From assembly GCF_009908285.1 (NCBI RefSeq), contig NZ_JAAARM010000014.1, positions 62,001-126,000 on the forward strand: a stretch of DNA of 64,000 nt, read 5' to 3'. Shown piece by piece: positions 16,454 through 25,519 of this stretch (position 1 is its first letter; the number at the start of each line of letters is the position of its first letter). Under the pieces are notes generated by a model. That model was not told the DNA's origin. It searched no databases and was given only the letters and a program-made list of their open reading frames with translations. The position numbers and the translations under genes were made by a program. This DNA is from Pseudomonas sp. Fl4BN1. Lineage in GTDB: Bacteria; Pseudomonadota; Gammaproteobacteria; Pseudomonadales; Pseudomonadaceae.

Positions 16454-17868
16454 GAGCGGATTCCTGAGGGAAGTGAGTCTGAAATAACCCTTGATGGCGA
16501 AGGTTTGGCCTTGAGCCGCAGGCGCCTGGCCTCATGCAGGTTGAGGCCCAGCAGCAGCCAGAACAGGGCAATCAATACTTGGGTAAAACTGAAGTAGTGG
16601 TCGAACAAGCCGCTGATCAGGGCGGCGCTGAGGCCTGCGCTGCTGCCGAGCCAGAGGGCGTTGTCACGGGTCAACTTGACCTGTAGACCGGGGCCCCGGG
16701 TTTCCCGCCACCAGCTCCAGATCACGGCGATGAACAGCAACATGCCGGGTAGGCCGATCTTGTAGATGTAGTTCAACCACAGGTTGGAGATCCCCCACAG
16801 GCCTGTGCCCGGTACCGGGGGATCAACCTTGAAGCCGATGCCGAAGGGAAACATCGCCATGGCCGCGGGGAAGTGTGAATACTCGTCGACCCGTACGCTG
16901 GTACTGGCGTCGTTGGAGCTGAACAAGGTCAGCAGACGATCCTGCAGCGGTGGGTAGGACATCAGCAACAAGGCTCCGAGAACAAACCCGCCCATGAGCA
17001 TGCGCCCGGTATAGGGCACCCGCTGACGAGCCATCCAGATCAGTACCAGCAACAGGCTCAGCAATGCCCCGCGGGACCCGGAAAGCAACAGCCCGACCGC
17101 TCCCAGCAGCGCCACACACAGCCCCAGCTTGCGTTCCCAGCCACTGCGGGTCAGGCCAAAGCAGAAGGCCAGGGGCAGGATCAGCGCCATGGCCCCACCA
17201 GTGACGTTCGGGTGCATCCAGGGCGAGCCCATGCGATCGGCCAGGGCGCTGAGGCTATCACCTAGGGTCGCGATACCGCCGTATCCAAGTTTCTCCAGGA
17301 TCGGCGTCATGGCGGTGGCACTGCCGTTTTTCAGGAACACCGGAATCGACAGCAGCAGGAGCAGCAGGGTCCCCAGCAACAGGCCGCAGACCAGTTGCTC
17401 CCGGGCCTTCTGTTCCTGCAGTAGGCGCGGTACCAGGAATAACGCCGACAGATTGAGCAGCCAACGTACCCAGTTCACCGGCCCGTTGCCCTCGGCGTTC
17501 ACCGTCAACTGGCCAATGATGAAAGGCAGGGCACTGAAGGCCATCAGTGCCAGCAGCAGTTTTTCGGTGCGCAACAGCTTGGGCGGGCGCGGCAGGTTGG
17601 AGAACAGGCTTTGCGCCAGAATGCTGACCCAGACCAACAGCAGCAGTGCTTCCGAGACCGTGGTGCGGATGCCGATCTGCACCGTTGAATAAGGCAGGAA
17701 AGTCGCCAGCACGGCGAACAGCAACAGCCCGCGCAAGGGCTGGCGGACCACCGTCACCGCGGCCGCGAGGCCGACCATCAGCACCAGCACCGTGAGCGGC
17801 GGCAGCAGCCAGATCAGCACGCCGAACACCAGGCTGAAGATCAGCGCCAACGGCAGAGCGATGGGCAT
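16450..17868 (-). CDS. pslJ: PslJ, O-antigen ligase/polymerase-like membrane protein
   Basis: 472 aa with ~12 hydrophobic helices and a large periplasmic loop between them (FSSNDASTSVRVDEYSHFPAAM ... GLWGISNLWLNYIYKIGLPG), the layout of O-antigen ligase / Wzy-type proteins (RfaL/PF04932). The arginine and histidine positions around SVRVDEY and GFKVDPPVPGTG fit the family's catalytic loop. It would polymerise or ligate Psl repeats in the periplasm. Its start overlaps the pslI stop by 1 bp and its stop overlaps the acyltransferase start by 4 bp. Confidence 0.85.
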   Translation of the reverse strand: MPIALPLALIFSLVFGVLIWLLPPLTVLVLMVGLAAAVTVVRQPLRGLLLFAVLATFLPYSTVQIGIRTTVSEALLLLVWVSILAQSLFSNLPRPPKLLRTEKLLLALMAFSALPFIIGQLTVNAEGNGPVNWVRWLLNLSALFLVPRLLQEQKAREQLVCGLLLGTLLLLLLSIPVFLKNGSATAMTPILEKLGYGGIATLGDSLSALADRMGSPWMHPNVTGGAMALILPLAFCFGLTRSGWERKLGLCVALLGAVGLLLSGSRGALLSLLLVLIWMARQRVPYTGRMLMGGFVLGALLLMSYPPLQDRLLTLFSSNDASTSVRVDEYSHFPAAMAMFPFGIGFKVDPPVPGTGLWGISNLWLNYIYKIGLPGMLLFIAVIWSWWRETRGPGLQVKLTRDNALWLGSSAGLSAALISGLFDHYFSFTQVLIALFWLLLGLNLHEARRLRLKAKPSPSRVISDSLPSGIRS

Positions 17869-18968
17869 TACTTGAGCTCCTCGAGCAATTCATTGAAGCG
17901 TTGGCGATAGGCGTTTTCGGCGTAGCCGGTGGCCCAGGCCTTGAGCGCCTCTGTGTTGTCCTTGGCAGCACTGGCCAACTGCACCATCAGTTGGCTCAGC
18001 GCGCCGCTGTCGCTGGGTGAGAAGCGCGGGCTGTCGGTTGGGGTGATCTCATCCAGGGCCGAGCCGCTGGCCACCGCCACCGGGGTGCCAACACTCAGGG
18101 CCTCGATCACCGGCAGGCCGAAGCCCTCGGCGTAGGACGGCTGCCACAAACGCTGGGCCTGGAGGTACACGGCATGTAATTGGCTCTCGCTGAGATCACT
18201 GAGAAAATGCAGGCCATGCAGCACCCGCAACTCGCTGGGCAAGTGCTCGGGTGCACCGACCAGCACCAGTTCCGGCACCTCGGAGGATTGCTGGCGCGCG
18301 GCCTGCCAGGCAGCGACGAACCAGGGAATGTTCTTGCGTGGTTCGCGGGTGCCCACCGCCAGCCAGTAGCGCTCGGGCAGTTGTAGATCGGCGATATCGG
18401 CGGGCTCGCCGTGAAAGCCGTTGACCAGGTTGGGCAGCACCCGGACCTTGTCCCGGGCCGCGGGGAAGAGCTTCACCAGTTCATCGGCGGTGTACTGCGA
18501 GGGGGTCCAGATCCGGTCCGCCTGTTTCACCGAGTGGCCGATGGACAGCTTGTCACTGAGGCCATAGACCCGCTCCTTGAGCCTGGAGCCGTGGCTGTTG
18601 GTCAGGGTCAGTTGGAACAGGTCATGCAGTTGCAGCACATATCGCAAGTCCTGGGGTTTCTTGCCCAGCGGCAGACCCATGTTGAAGTTGCAAATGTACA
18701 GCTCGACCCCTGCCTCGCGCAGGGCGCCAGGTAGAAAACCGCCCTCGAAGCGCAAGCGACTCGGCAAACGGTGGATTGCCTGCAAGGGCGCGCCCCAGCG
18801 TGGACAATGCACGTGCCGGCGCAGGGGATGGTCCTCCGGGGCCACGCCGAACAATTGCAGGCTGACATCCGGGTGGGCACGCAGGGCGTCTTCCAGTGCC
18901 AGGTTCTGCCGGCCGATTCCAGTGTTGCTGTAGCCCGCGGCGGGGCGGTAATCCAGACCTATGCGCAT
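17868..18968 (-). CDS. pslI: PslI, GT4 family glycosyltransferase
   Basis: 366 aa cytoplasmic GT-B enzyme. The N-terminus MRIGLDYRPAAGYSNTGIGRQ and the C-terminal donor site motif PSYAEGFGLPVIEALSVGTPVA (E-x7-E of GT4) are clear, with WLAVGTREPRKN before it. It transfers a sugar (mannose or glucose in Psl models) to the growing repeat. It overlaps pslH by 10 bp and pslJ by 1 bp. Confidence 0.88.
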   Translation of the reverse strand: MRIGLDYRPAAGYSNTGIGRQNLALEDALRAHPDVSLQLFGVAPEDHPLRRHVHCPRWGAPLQAIHRLPSRLRFEGGFLPGALREAGVELYICNFNMGLPLGKKPQDLRYVLQLHDLFQLTLTNSHGSRLKERVYGLSDKLSIGHSVKQADRIWTPSQYTADELVKLFPAARDKVRVLPNLVNGFHGEPADIADLQLPERYWLAVGTREPRKNIPWFVAAWQAARQQSSEVPELVLVGAPEHLPSELRVLHGLHFLSDLSESQLHAVYLQAQRLWQPSYAEGFGLPVIEALSVGTPVAVASGSALDEITPTDSPRFSPSDSGALSQLMVQLASAAKDNTEALKAWATGYAENAYRQRFNELLEELK

Positions 18969-20182
18969 ACGGACACTTCTTCTTTGACAGAGGGGAGTTG
19001 GTGGTAGACCGCTTCCAGCTGGGCGGCGGCGGCGGTCCAGTCATGTTCGGCCAACACGTAATCGCGTCCGGCCGCGCCAATGCGCTGCAGGCGCGCAGGG
19101 TCGGCCAGGGCTTCGGCAAGAATCTGCGCCAGGGCGCCGGGGGTCTCGCTGCCCAGGTAGTGCCGGCCGTTCTCCACCTGCAGGCCCGAGGTGCCCTGGG
19201 CAGTGGTGACCACCGGCAAGCCGGCGGCCATGGCCTCCAGGACTTTGAGCTTGGAGCCGCCGCCCTGGCGTAGCGGGGCGAAGAACAGCGCCGAGCGCCG
19301 TTGCAGGTCCCGCAGGTCAGGGACAAAACCCTGCCACTCGATGCGCGGGTCCGGCCAGCGCTGGCGGAAACTGTCCGGCAGGGCGTAGCCGCAGATGGCG
19401 AAGCGCACTTCGGGATTGAGGGCCCACAGGCGCGGCAGGATTTCCTCGAGGGCCCATTCCACAGCGTCCAGATTGGGGCTGTATTCGTAGTTGCCGATAA
19501 ACAGCAGGCGCTGGCTGGTGAGATCCGGCTGCACCGCCGCGTAGTGTTTGCAATCCACGCCGTTGACCACCACTGCCGCAGGTTTTCCGCTCAGCCGGGC
19601 CAGGGTCAGGGCATCCTGCTCGGTCACCGCAATGACTCTTGCGGCTTGCTGGAACACACGGCGCTCCCAGCGTCGGTAGCGCCATTGATCATAGCGGGTG
19701 AAGGGTTTCGACCAGGTCGGCAGGCGGTCGTAGCTCGCGGCGCCCAGGGCTGATTCGACATTGTGTTCGGTAAGAATGAAATCCCGCTGCAGTTGCTGCA
19801 GAGGCTGCTCGAAGGGCTGGAAGCTGTAGCTGTGTTCGATCTGGATCACATCCCAGGGCTCGTGCAGCAACTCACGAAAGCGTTGCTGCAGCGGCCCCGC
19901 CAGGCCGTTGATGTCGGCCAGCATCGGATAGGGCGCGAACAGCACCGAAAGAAGGGTCTTGAGGCTGCGCAAAGGCCGTCGTGGCAGCACGATCAGGCGC
20001 TCCAGCCAAGGCTCCAGGGCGGCGCGAGTGGCTTCGTCCAGCGGGGTCTTCGACTGCACCAGCAAGGTGATTCGATGGCCCCGGGCCGCCAGCGCCCGCA
20101 GCAGATGGTATTGCCGGGTCTTGCCACCGCTGGTGGCGGGCCAGGGCAGGTAGGGCAGGGTCCAGAGGATTTTCAAACTCAC
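18959..20182 (-). CDS. pslH: PslH, GT4 family glycosyltransferase
   Basis: About 407 aa GT-B enzyme. The conserved N-terminus ILWTLPYLPWPATSGGKTRQ matches the family. The donor-binding part shows LLFIGNYEYSPNLDAVEW and the C-terminal FAPLRQGGGSKLKVLEAMAAG and LPVVTTAQGTSGL. The start is set at GTG 20182, which overlaps the pslG stop as GTGA; GTG 20185 or a TTG just inside are alternatives. The much longer in-frame extension upstream is a pslG overlap and is rejected. Part of the continuous psl operon. Confidence 0.88.
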   Translation of the reverse strand: MSLKILWTLPYLPWPATSGGKTRQYHLLRALAARGHRITLLVQSKTPLDEATRAALEPWLERLIVLPRRPLRSLKTLLSVLFAPYPMLADINGLAGPLQQRFRELLHEPWDVIQIEHSYSFQPFEQPLQQLQRDFILTEHNVESALGAASYDRLPTWSKPFTRYDQWRYRRWERRVFQQAARVIAVTEQDALTLARLSGKPAAVVVNGVDCKHYAAVQPDLTSQRLLFIGNYEYSPNLDAVEWALEEILPRLWALNPEVRFAICGYALPDSFRQRWPDPRIEWQGFVPDLRDLQRRSALFFAPLRQGGGSKLKVLEAMAAGLPVVTTAQGTSGLQVENGRHYLGSETPGALAQILAEALADPARLQRIGAAGRDYVLAEHDWTAAAAQLEAVYHQLPSVKEEVSVCA

Positions 20183-21483
20183 CACTCCAGAAGTTGCAGG
20201 CTGGTTTTCAGCGGGACGCTGAGGCCCTGCGGCCCGCTCAAGTTGGTTTGGGTGCCGGCCAACGGGTCGTGCAACACTGCGGCATTGAGCCCGGGAACTT
20301 GCAGGCTGCTGCCACTGGCACTCCAGAACATCCACACATGGGAACCGTTGGGGCGGGTCCAGGCGATGCTGTACAGGTCATTGGGGGCGTTGCTCAACGT
20401 CGGTGGATCATCTGGAATCAGGCTGGGACCGGTGGTGTCGAGAAAGTACTTGAGGGCGTTGTACACCGGCTTGGGTTCGCCGCTCAGGTCCACCAGGCCA
20501 TAGGACTGATCACGGTTGCTGGCACGGGCATCGAGGTCGCTCAAGTTGAACAGGAAGATCCGCTGGTAATCCATGGTTGCCATCAGTGCCAGGCGCCGCA
20601 AGGTGTAATCGGCCTGGCCATTGAGGCCGATCATCGCCTGCATCTCGCGGGCGCCGGTGGTGTAGCTCGACCAGCCCCACTCGGTGGCCCACACCTGCTG
20701 CACGCCGCGGCTGTGCAGGGCGTTGTTGAGGAAATTGCCGCGAACCAGGAAGTCTTTTGCCGCGGCATCATCGCCTTCCGGGAACTCTGAATAAGGGTGG
20801 TAGGCAGCGATCAGGTTCTCGGAGCCCAGGCCCTGTTCCAGCAGGTCTTTGAGCATCAGTCCCTGAGTGCTGCGCATCTGGCTGTAATAGGCCATGCCAG
20901 CGGTGGCCACGGGTTTGTCGGGAATGGCTGTACGAATGGCGCTGGTGGTGGTGTTGAGCAACCGGTCGTAGGCGTTGGGGTCTTCTTTGGGCAGCCAGAC
21001 GATATTCGGTTCGTTCCACACCTGCCAGGTGTTCACCTGGGGATAGCGCAGGGCGAGCATCTGCATGCGTTGGGCGAAAACGTTGAAGTCCTTGGGCGGG
21101 TACTGATCGGAGGGCGTCGCACCGTTCGGAACGTTGGCGGCAAAGGGGGCCGAGCCGACCATGTAGGCCAGGATGTTGTACTGGTGGCTGTGCATGGCAT
21201 TCATCGCGCCATCCAGGGCGTCGAGTTGCAGGTTATTTTCGCTTGGCTCGATCATCGCCCAGTGAATGGCCAGGCGGACCCAGTTCAGGCCGAGGGCGTC
21301 GAGCCGGTTCATCTGCTTTTGATAGACGCCCGGATCGAAGTACTGGAACTGCGCGTTGACCCCGAGGAAATCCTTCCACACCACCGGGTGCGAGCCGCGC
21401 AGGCTGTTGTCCGCCAGAACCGGCCCGCAGAGGCTGCCCAGCCCTAGCAGCAAGGCCAGCAGGATGTTCGCTTTACGCCACAT
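20179..21483 (-). CDS. pslG: PslG, periplasmic GH39-type glycoside hydrolase
   Basis: 434 aa. A signal-anchor / signal peptide is present (KANILLALLLGLGSLCGPVLA). The (beta/alpha)8 domain follows, with the acid/base glutamate in WQVWNEPN and the nucleophile glutamate in WATEWGWSS. These correspond to the two catalytic glutamates of P. aeruginosa PslG, an endoglycosidase that trims Psl during export and can disperse biofilm. A C-terminal beta-sandwich-like region follows. ATG 21483 has a GGAGG sequence upstream and overlaps the end of pslF by 11 bp; an upstream start at 21522 is less likely. Confidence 0.92.
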   Translation of the reverse strand: MWRKANILLALLLGLGSLCGPVLADNSLRGSHPVVWKDFLGVNAQFQYFDPGVYQKQMNRLDALGLNWVRLAIHWAMIEPSENNLQLDALDGAMNAMHSHQYNILAYMVGSAPFAANVPNGATPSDQYPPKDFNVFAQRMQMLALRYPQVNTWQVWNEPNIVWLPKEDPNAYDRLLNTTTSAIRTAIPDKPVATAGMAYYSQMRSTQGLMLKDLLEQGLGSENLIAAYHPYSEFPEGDDAAAKDFLVRGNFLNNALHSRGVQQVWATEWGWSSYTTGAREMQAMIGLNGQADYTLRRLALMATMDYQRIFLFNLSDLDARASNRDQSYGLVDLSGEPKPVYNALKYFLDTTGPSLIPDDPPTLSNAPNDLYSIAWTRPNGSHVWMFWSASGSSLQVPGLNAAVLHDPLAGTQTNLSGPQGLSVPLKTSLQLLEW

Positions 21484-22663
21484 GTGCCGCCCCTCCACAC
21501 GCTTGTGCGAAGACCTGGGCAAAGCGTTCGGCGGTATGGCTCCAGACCCTGCGGGAACCGATCACGCCAGCGTGCTCGGCCCAGCGCTCCACTCGTTCGG
21601 GACTGGCGCACAAATGGCTGAGTTCAGCTGCCAGGGCCGCGACATTACCTTGAGGAAAGATCACGCCGTTGTCTTGGGCCACTTCCTCGGCGAATGAGCG
21701 GGCATCGGAAGTGATAGCCCCACGACCGCAGGCCACGGCCCATGACAAGGCGCCGCTGGTACCCCGCAGTTTGCCCAGGAGCTTGAGTTTGCTCGATTCG
21801 CGGTAGGGCAGCACCATCACATGGTGGGCCTGGATCAGCTTGGGGATATCGTTGGCTGGCAGGTCCAGCTGCCAGTCGATGCTGTCTTGCAGATTCAAGC
21901 GCTGGATGTGCTGGCGCAATTGATCGAGGTAGCTGCCGGCGGTGCCGAAGGCCATCTCCGGCTCGCTGCCGCCAGCCAGGGTCAGGCGCATGCGTTGGCG
22001 CATTTCGGGCTGCTGGGCAAAGGCCATGGCCAGTGCATCCAGCAGGTCTTCGATGCCCTTGCCGCGATAGATGAAGCCGAAATACAGCAGCCTCAGAGGC
22101 AACAAAGGTGGCAGGGGTTGGGCGGGGATCGCCAGGTTGCCGTGGGGGATCACCATCATCTGCTCGGCCCGCAACCCCATGCGCTGGCGCAGGCAGGCGC
22201 TACCGGCTTGGGTCAGGGTGATCAGCCGGGTAAGGCTGCGAGCCAGTTGCTGCTCCTCGTACAAGCAGATCGGATCGCTCAGCACCGTGGCGATTTGTGG
22301 CAAAGGCGAGGGCAGTCGCGCGGCCCACGACAGTGGCCAGGGCAGTTTGGCCCGGCGCCAGACCAGGCGCTCCGGATCGTGCACCGTGGCGCTTAGCGGC
22401 AGCTGGGGAAAGCGTTGGCGCAGGGCTTTGAGCGCGTGAAATTCCGCGAGTCGTCCACCGCCCAGTTCGGCATGGACCAGGTCGATGCCCTGCCAGTCGG
22501 TTTGCGCTACGCGTTCGATGGCCCGATCGGGATCGTTGCCAATCCCGGCCAGAGGCGTGCTGATCCGCAGCCCCAGACTCTCCAGTGCGGCCCGCAGATG
22601 CCCTGCATAGTCGGCAATACCGTTCTGCTCGGGGGCCATGGGGGCCAGCAGCGCGATATGCAT
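21473..22663 (-). CDS. pslF: PslF, GT4 family glycosyltransferase
   Basis: 396 aa. N-terminal MHIALLAPMAPEQNGIADYAGHL is typical of bacterial GT4 enzymes. The donor part has LLYFGFIYRGKGIEDLLDAL and LTLAGGSEPE, then VMVLPYRESSKLKLLG and SGALSWAVACGRGAI, where the canonical E-x7-E is less obvious than in PslI. It would extend the lipid-linked Psl repeat in the cytoplasm. The start codon shares one base with the pslE stop (TGATG). Confidence 0.87.
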   Translation of the reverse strand: MHIALLAPMAPEQNGIADYAGHLRAALESLGLRISTPLAGIGNDPDRAIERVAQTDWQGIDLVHAELGGGRLAEFHALKALRQRFPQLPLSATVHDPERLVWRRAKLPWPLSWAARLPSPLPQIATVLSDPICLYEEQQLARSLTRLITLTQAGSACLRQRMGLRAEQMMVIPHGNLAIPAQPLPPLLPLRLLYFGFIYRGKGIEDLLDALAMAFAQQPEMRQRMRLTLAGGSEPEMAFGTAGSYLDQLRQHIQRLNLQDSIDWQLDLPANDIPKLIQAHHVMVLPYRESSKLKLLGKLRGTSGALSWAVACGRGAITSDARSFAEEVAQDNGVIFPQGNVAALAAELSHLCASPERVERWAEHAGVIGSRRVWSHTAERFAQVFAQACGGAAHVA

Positions 22664-24657
22664 CAGCTGTTGCCCCTGACCCGCGCCATGAAGCTCAGCA
22701 CGTTCTCCGGAATCCCAAAGCGCCGACGGTTAATGATGATGCCATCGACCCGCTTGAATGCGGTATTGAGGATCGACAGGGCATTTTGCAGAACCGGTAC
22801 GGTGGTGGTTTCGGCCTCGACGATCAGGGCGATCAGGTTGGCCTCGCGCAGGCTGACAAACGCCTCCTGATTGGAGAAGAAACCCGAGGCCTCCAGCAGC
22901 ACGATTTCACCGGCAGCGGCCTTGGGCGCGCCGTTGATCCGCACGTTATGGCCGCGCTCCTGCAGCAGGTCGCGCAGATGGCTGGTGACGAAACTCACTC
23001 CTTCGCCATGGCGCGCCGAAGTCAGGCCGATCACCAGCCCTTGTTCCGCCACCTGTTCCAGGGGCAAGACGCCGTACAGGCGATAGAGGCTGGCAGTGAA
23101 GGCACTGTTGCGTTGCGGCAGGTGGCTGTCGAGGTCCTGCAGGCTGCTCCAGACCTTGACCCCGAAGCGCTCTTCGATCTGGTCGCCATCATGGATGCGT
23201 TGATCCAGCAGGTAGAAGAAATACAGGGCCAGCAAGCCCACGGCCAGGCTCAGGGGAATGGCCGCCAACAGCATAGTCAGGCTTTTTGGAAAGACTCGGC
23301 TGGGCTTGAAGGTGGCTTCCTCGATCACTGCGATGTTGCTGATCTGGCTCTGATCCAGCTCGCGGTCGATTCGGGCTTTCTCGGTGCTGTCGCTATACAG
23401 CGCAAAGCTTTTCTCCGCCGCGTTGAGCTCGCGCTGCAGGCGCGCCAGTTCGGGTTCCATTGCCAGCGCCTGGCGCCGGTCCTGCTCCAGCTTGAGCAAT
23501 TGGGCTTGTTGCTGGGCGGCCTGGGTTTGCAGGCGGCTGAGGCTCGCCTGCTGGTCGGCGAAACTGTTTTGCAGGCGGGTATAGACCGGGTTCGGGGCCA
23601 GGTTCTCACTGCGCTGCACCGTGCTGTTTTCCGACTTGAGCAACGCTTGCAAATTGGCGATCGCACTGTCCATGGCCCGCACCGGTGGAGCGCTTTCCTT
23701 GAAGGTGCGGAGCATTTCCTGGCGTTCGATCTGCTTGGCGTTGATCCGCTGCTGCAGGTCCTGCCGATCAGGATTGAGGCTCATCTGGCGGCCGATGCTG
23801 ATCTCTTTCTTCATGCTGTTGAGCTGCTTCTGGATGGTTTCCAGGCCGCTCTTGGTGGACGCCACTGCACGGGTGGTATTGAGGTGTTCACCCTTGAGGT
23901 TGTTGAGGTTGCGCGAGATGTCGTTGAGGCGCTCTTCGATGCTCACCGCACCCAGTTGGTTGAGGTAGTCGGCGATCTGTTGCTTGTAGCCGAGTATGCG
24001 CTGGTTGGTGTTGGCGCTTTCGCTTTCATAGAAGGCATACAGGCTTTTGCGTCCGAGGGTTTGCGCGCGCTCCTGCTGGTATTGTTCGATCCAGCTCTTG
24101 ACCACTGTCTGGGCCACTTGCGGGTCGTTCCAGGTGAAGCTCACCTCCATCACCGAAGAGCCTGGCGTGTGGGTCACGCTGAAGTTTTTCAGCATGCGTT
24201 CGGTCAAGCGCTCGACCGCTGTCTGCTTCTCCAGCAGGCCCACCAGTTGCAAGGCCCCGCGCAGTAGATCGACGATGCCTTCCAGGGCGCTTTTCAGGGC
24301 GTTTTTTACCGTACTCAGAACACCGCCAGGCTGGGGTTGGCGGGAGAGGTCGTCGAGGTACTTTTCCGCTACTTTGCGAGCAATGGGTTCGCCGCCGAGG
24401 ATGCGTTCCTCATCGATGATCGGGTCACGCTGGGCGCTTGGAATCACCACCGCCTGGCGATCGGCAATCTCGATCGGCAGGGTGCTGGTGTCACGCCCCG
24501 GCTTGACCAGCAGCAACGCCGTGGATTCGAAGCGGTTGGGCAGCAGGAAGGCCCCCAGCACAATGATGATGAAGGTCACCAGCACGGTGATTTTGACTTC
24601 GCGCTTGAAGATGAAAAACAACCGCAGCAAATCGCGAAAGGAACGGATATTGATCAT
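22663..24657 (-). CDS. pslE: PslE, Wzz/GNVR-type polysaccharide co-polymerase
   Basis: 664 aa inner-membrane protein. The first transmembrane helix is near residues 22-41 (VKITVLVTFIIIVLGAFLL), followed by the Wzz motif NRFESTALLLVKPGRD. A long periplasmic coiled coil (residues ~220-420, many Q, L, E, R) precedes a second helix (KSLTMLLAAIPLSLAVGLLALYF). The C-terminal ~180 residues resemble a BY-kinase fold, but the P-loop reads LTSARHGEGVSF with no GK(S/T), so it is probably not an active kinase. It controls chain length and couples to PslD. Confidence 0.9.
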   Translation of the reverse strand: MINIRSFRDLLRLFFIFKREVKITVLVTFIIIVLGAFLLPNRFESTALLLVKPGRDTSTLPIEIADRQAVVIPSAQRDPIIDEERILGGEPIARKVAEKYLDDLSRQPQPGGVLSTVKNALKSALEGIVDLLRGALQLVGLLEKQTAVERLTERMLKNFSVTHTPGSSVMEVSFTWNDPQVAQTVVKSWIEQYQQERAQTLGRKSLYAFYESESANTNQRILGYKQQIADYLNQLGAVSIEERLNDISRNLNNLKGEHLNTTRAVASTKSGLETIQKQLNSMKKEISIGRQMSLNPDRQDLQQRINAKQIERQEMLRTFKESAPPVRAMDSAIANLQALLKSENSTVQRSENLAPNPVYTRLQNSFADQQASLSRLQTQAAQQQAQLLKLEQDRRQALAMEPELARLQRELNAAEKSFALYSDSTEKARIDRELDQSQISNIAVIEEATFKPSRVFPKSLTMLLAAIPLSLAVGLLALYFFYLLDQRIHDGDQIEERFGVKVWSSLQDLDSHLPQRNSAFTASLYRLYGVLPLEQVAEQGLVIGLTSARHGEGVSFVTSHLRDLLQERGHNVRINGAPKAAAGEIVLLEASGFFSNQEAFVSLREANLIALIVEAETTTVPVLQNALSILNTAFKRVDGIIINRRRFGIPENVLSFMARVRGNS

Positions 24658-24675
24658 ATGGGCTGTCCTTGGCGA

Positions 24676-25452
24676 TCAATTGGTGGATTGGCGATTGATT
24701 TCGTAGCTCGCCCCGATACCGATCGACTTGGTGAACGGGATCAACTGGTTAAGGTACAGGTCCACCCACTCAATGCCGTTGCCGACGCTGGACTTGGGTA
24801 CGAATACCACGTCGCCTCGCTGCAACAGCACCGGCGCCGCTCCGGCGTTGCCGGCGATCATGAATTTGCGGTAGTCGAAGAAGTAGGTCTTGTAGCGGCC
24901 GTCCTCGCCCTCGCGCAGCAGGGCGATGTTGCGACTGTCGCCCACCGATAGCAGCCCCCCGGCGCTGACAATGGCTTGCTCCAGGGTGGTAATCACCGTC
25001 ACCGATTGGGGCGCCGGGTTGCGCACCGAGCCGCCGACGAACACGGTGTTGCCTGGTGCCTGGTTGATGTTCACGGTCAGCGCCGAATCCTGATAGATGT
25101 TCTTCAGGCGGTTTTCCAGGACCTGGGTCAGTTGTTGCGGGGTCAGCCCCGCGGCCTTGACCTGCCCGGCATAGGGGTAGGCGAAGGTGCCGTCGTTGAG
25201 CACGGTGAACAGCGTCAGTTCATAGATCGAGTTGGCGGTGAAGGCCGAGATCGATGGTGCCTCGCCGGTATTGCGGACGATGCGCAGGGTGTCTCCCGGA
25301 CGAATTTTCTGGGCTGGCAGCGGCTGGCCCGCCAGGGCATCACCGGCGCGATGAGCGGCCTCAAGGTCCTGGCTTGGAGGCAGCTCGACTTTCGCCGGTA
25401 TGGAACAGGCGCAGAGCATGAGAACACTGGATATCAGCAGGAGTTTTTTCAT
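24676..25452 (-). CDS. pslD: PslD, outer-membrane polysaccharide export lipoprotein (Wza-like)
   Basis: 258 aa. Signal peptide MKKLLLISSVLMLCAC carries a lipobox (LCAC). The Poly_export domain starts at IRPGDTLRIV, and SLBB-type repeats follow (VFVGGSVRNPAPQSV, LEQAIVSAGGLLSVGDSRNIAL). It forms the export channel for the polymer and would contact PslE. It lies 18 bp upstream of pslE and 67 bp after pslB; in P. aeruginosa pslC occupies this pslB-pslD gap, and no coding sequence fits here. Confidence 0.92.
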   Translation of the reverse strand: MKKLLLISSVLMLCACSIPAKVELPPSQDLEAAHRAGDALAGQPLPAQKIRPGDTLRIVRNTGEAPSISAFTANSIYELTLFTVLNDGTFAYPYAGQVKAAGLTPQQLTQVLENRLKNIYQDSALTVNINQAPGNTVFVGGSVRNPAPQSVTVITTLEQAIVSAGGLLSVGDSRNIALLREGEDGRYKTYFFDYRKFMIAGNAGAAPVLLQRGDVVFVPKSSVGNGIEWVDLYLNQLIPFTKSIGIGASYEINRQSTN

Positions 25453-25519
25453 CGAGCGGTCTTCCTGGCGTGCATAGTCACAACTCCCTGTCGGGCCACA
25501 TTACTGCGTGAGGTCTAAC

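Noticed and set aside
22585..24267. 560-codon plus-strand frame over pslE
   Set aside because: Shadow of pslE; pslE has Wzz motifs, membrane helices and operon overlaps.
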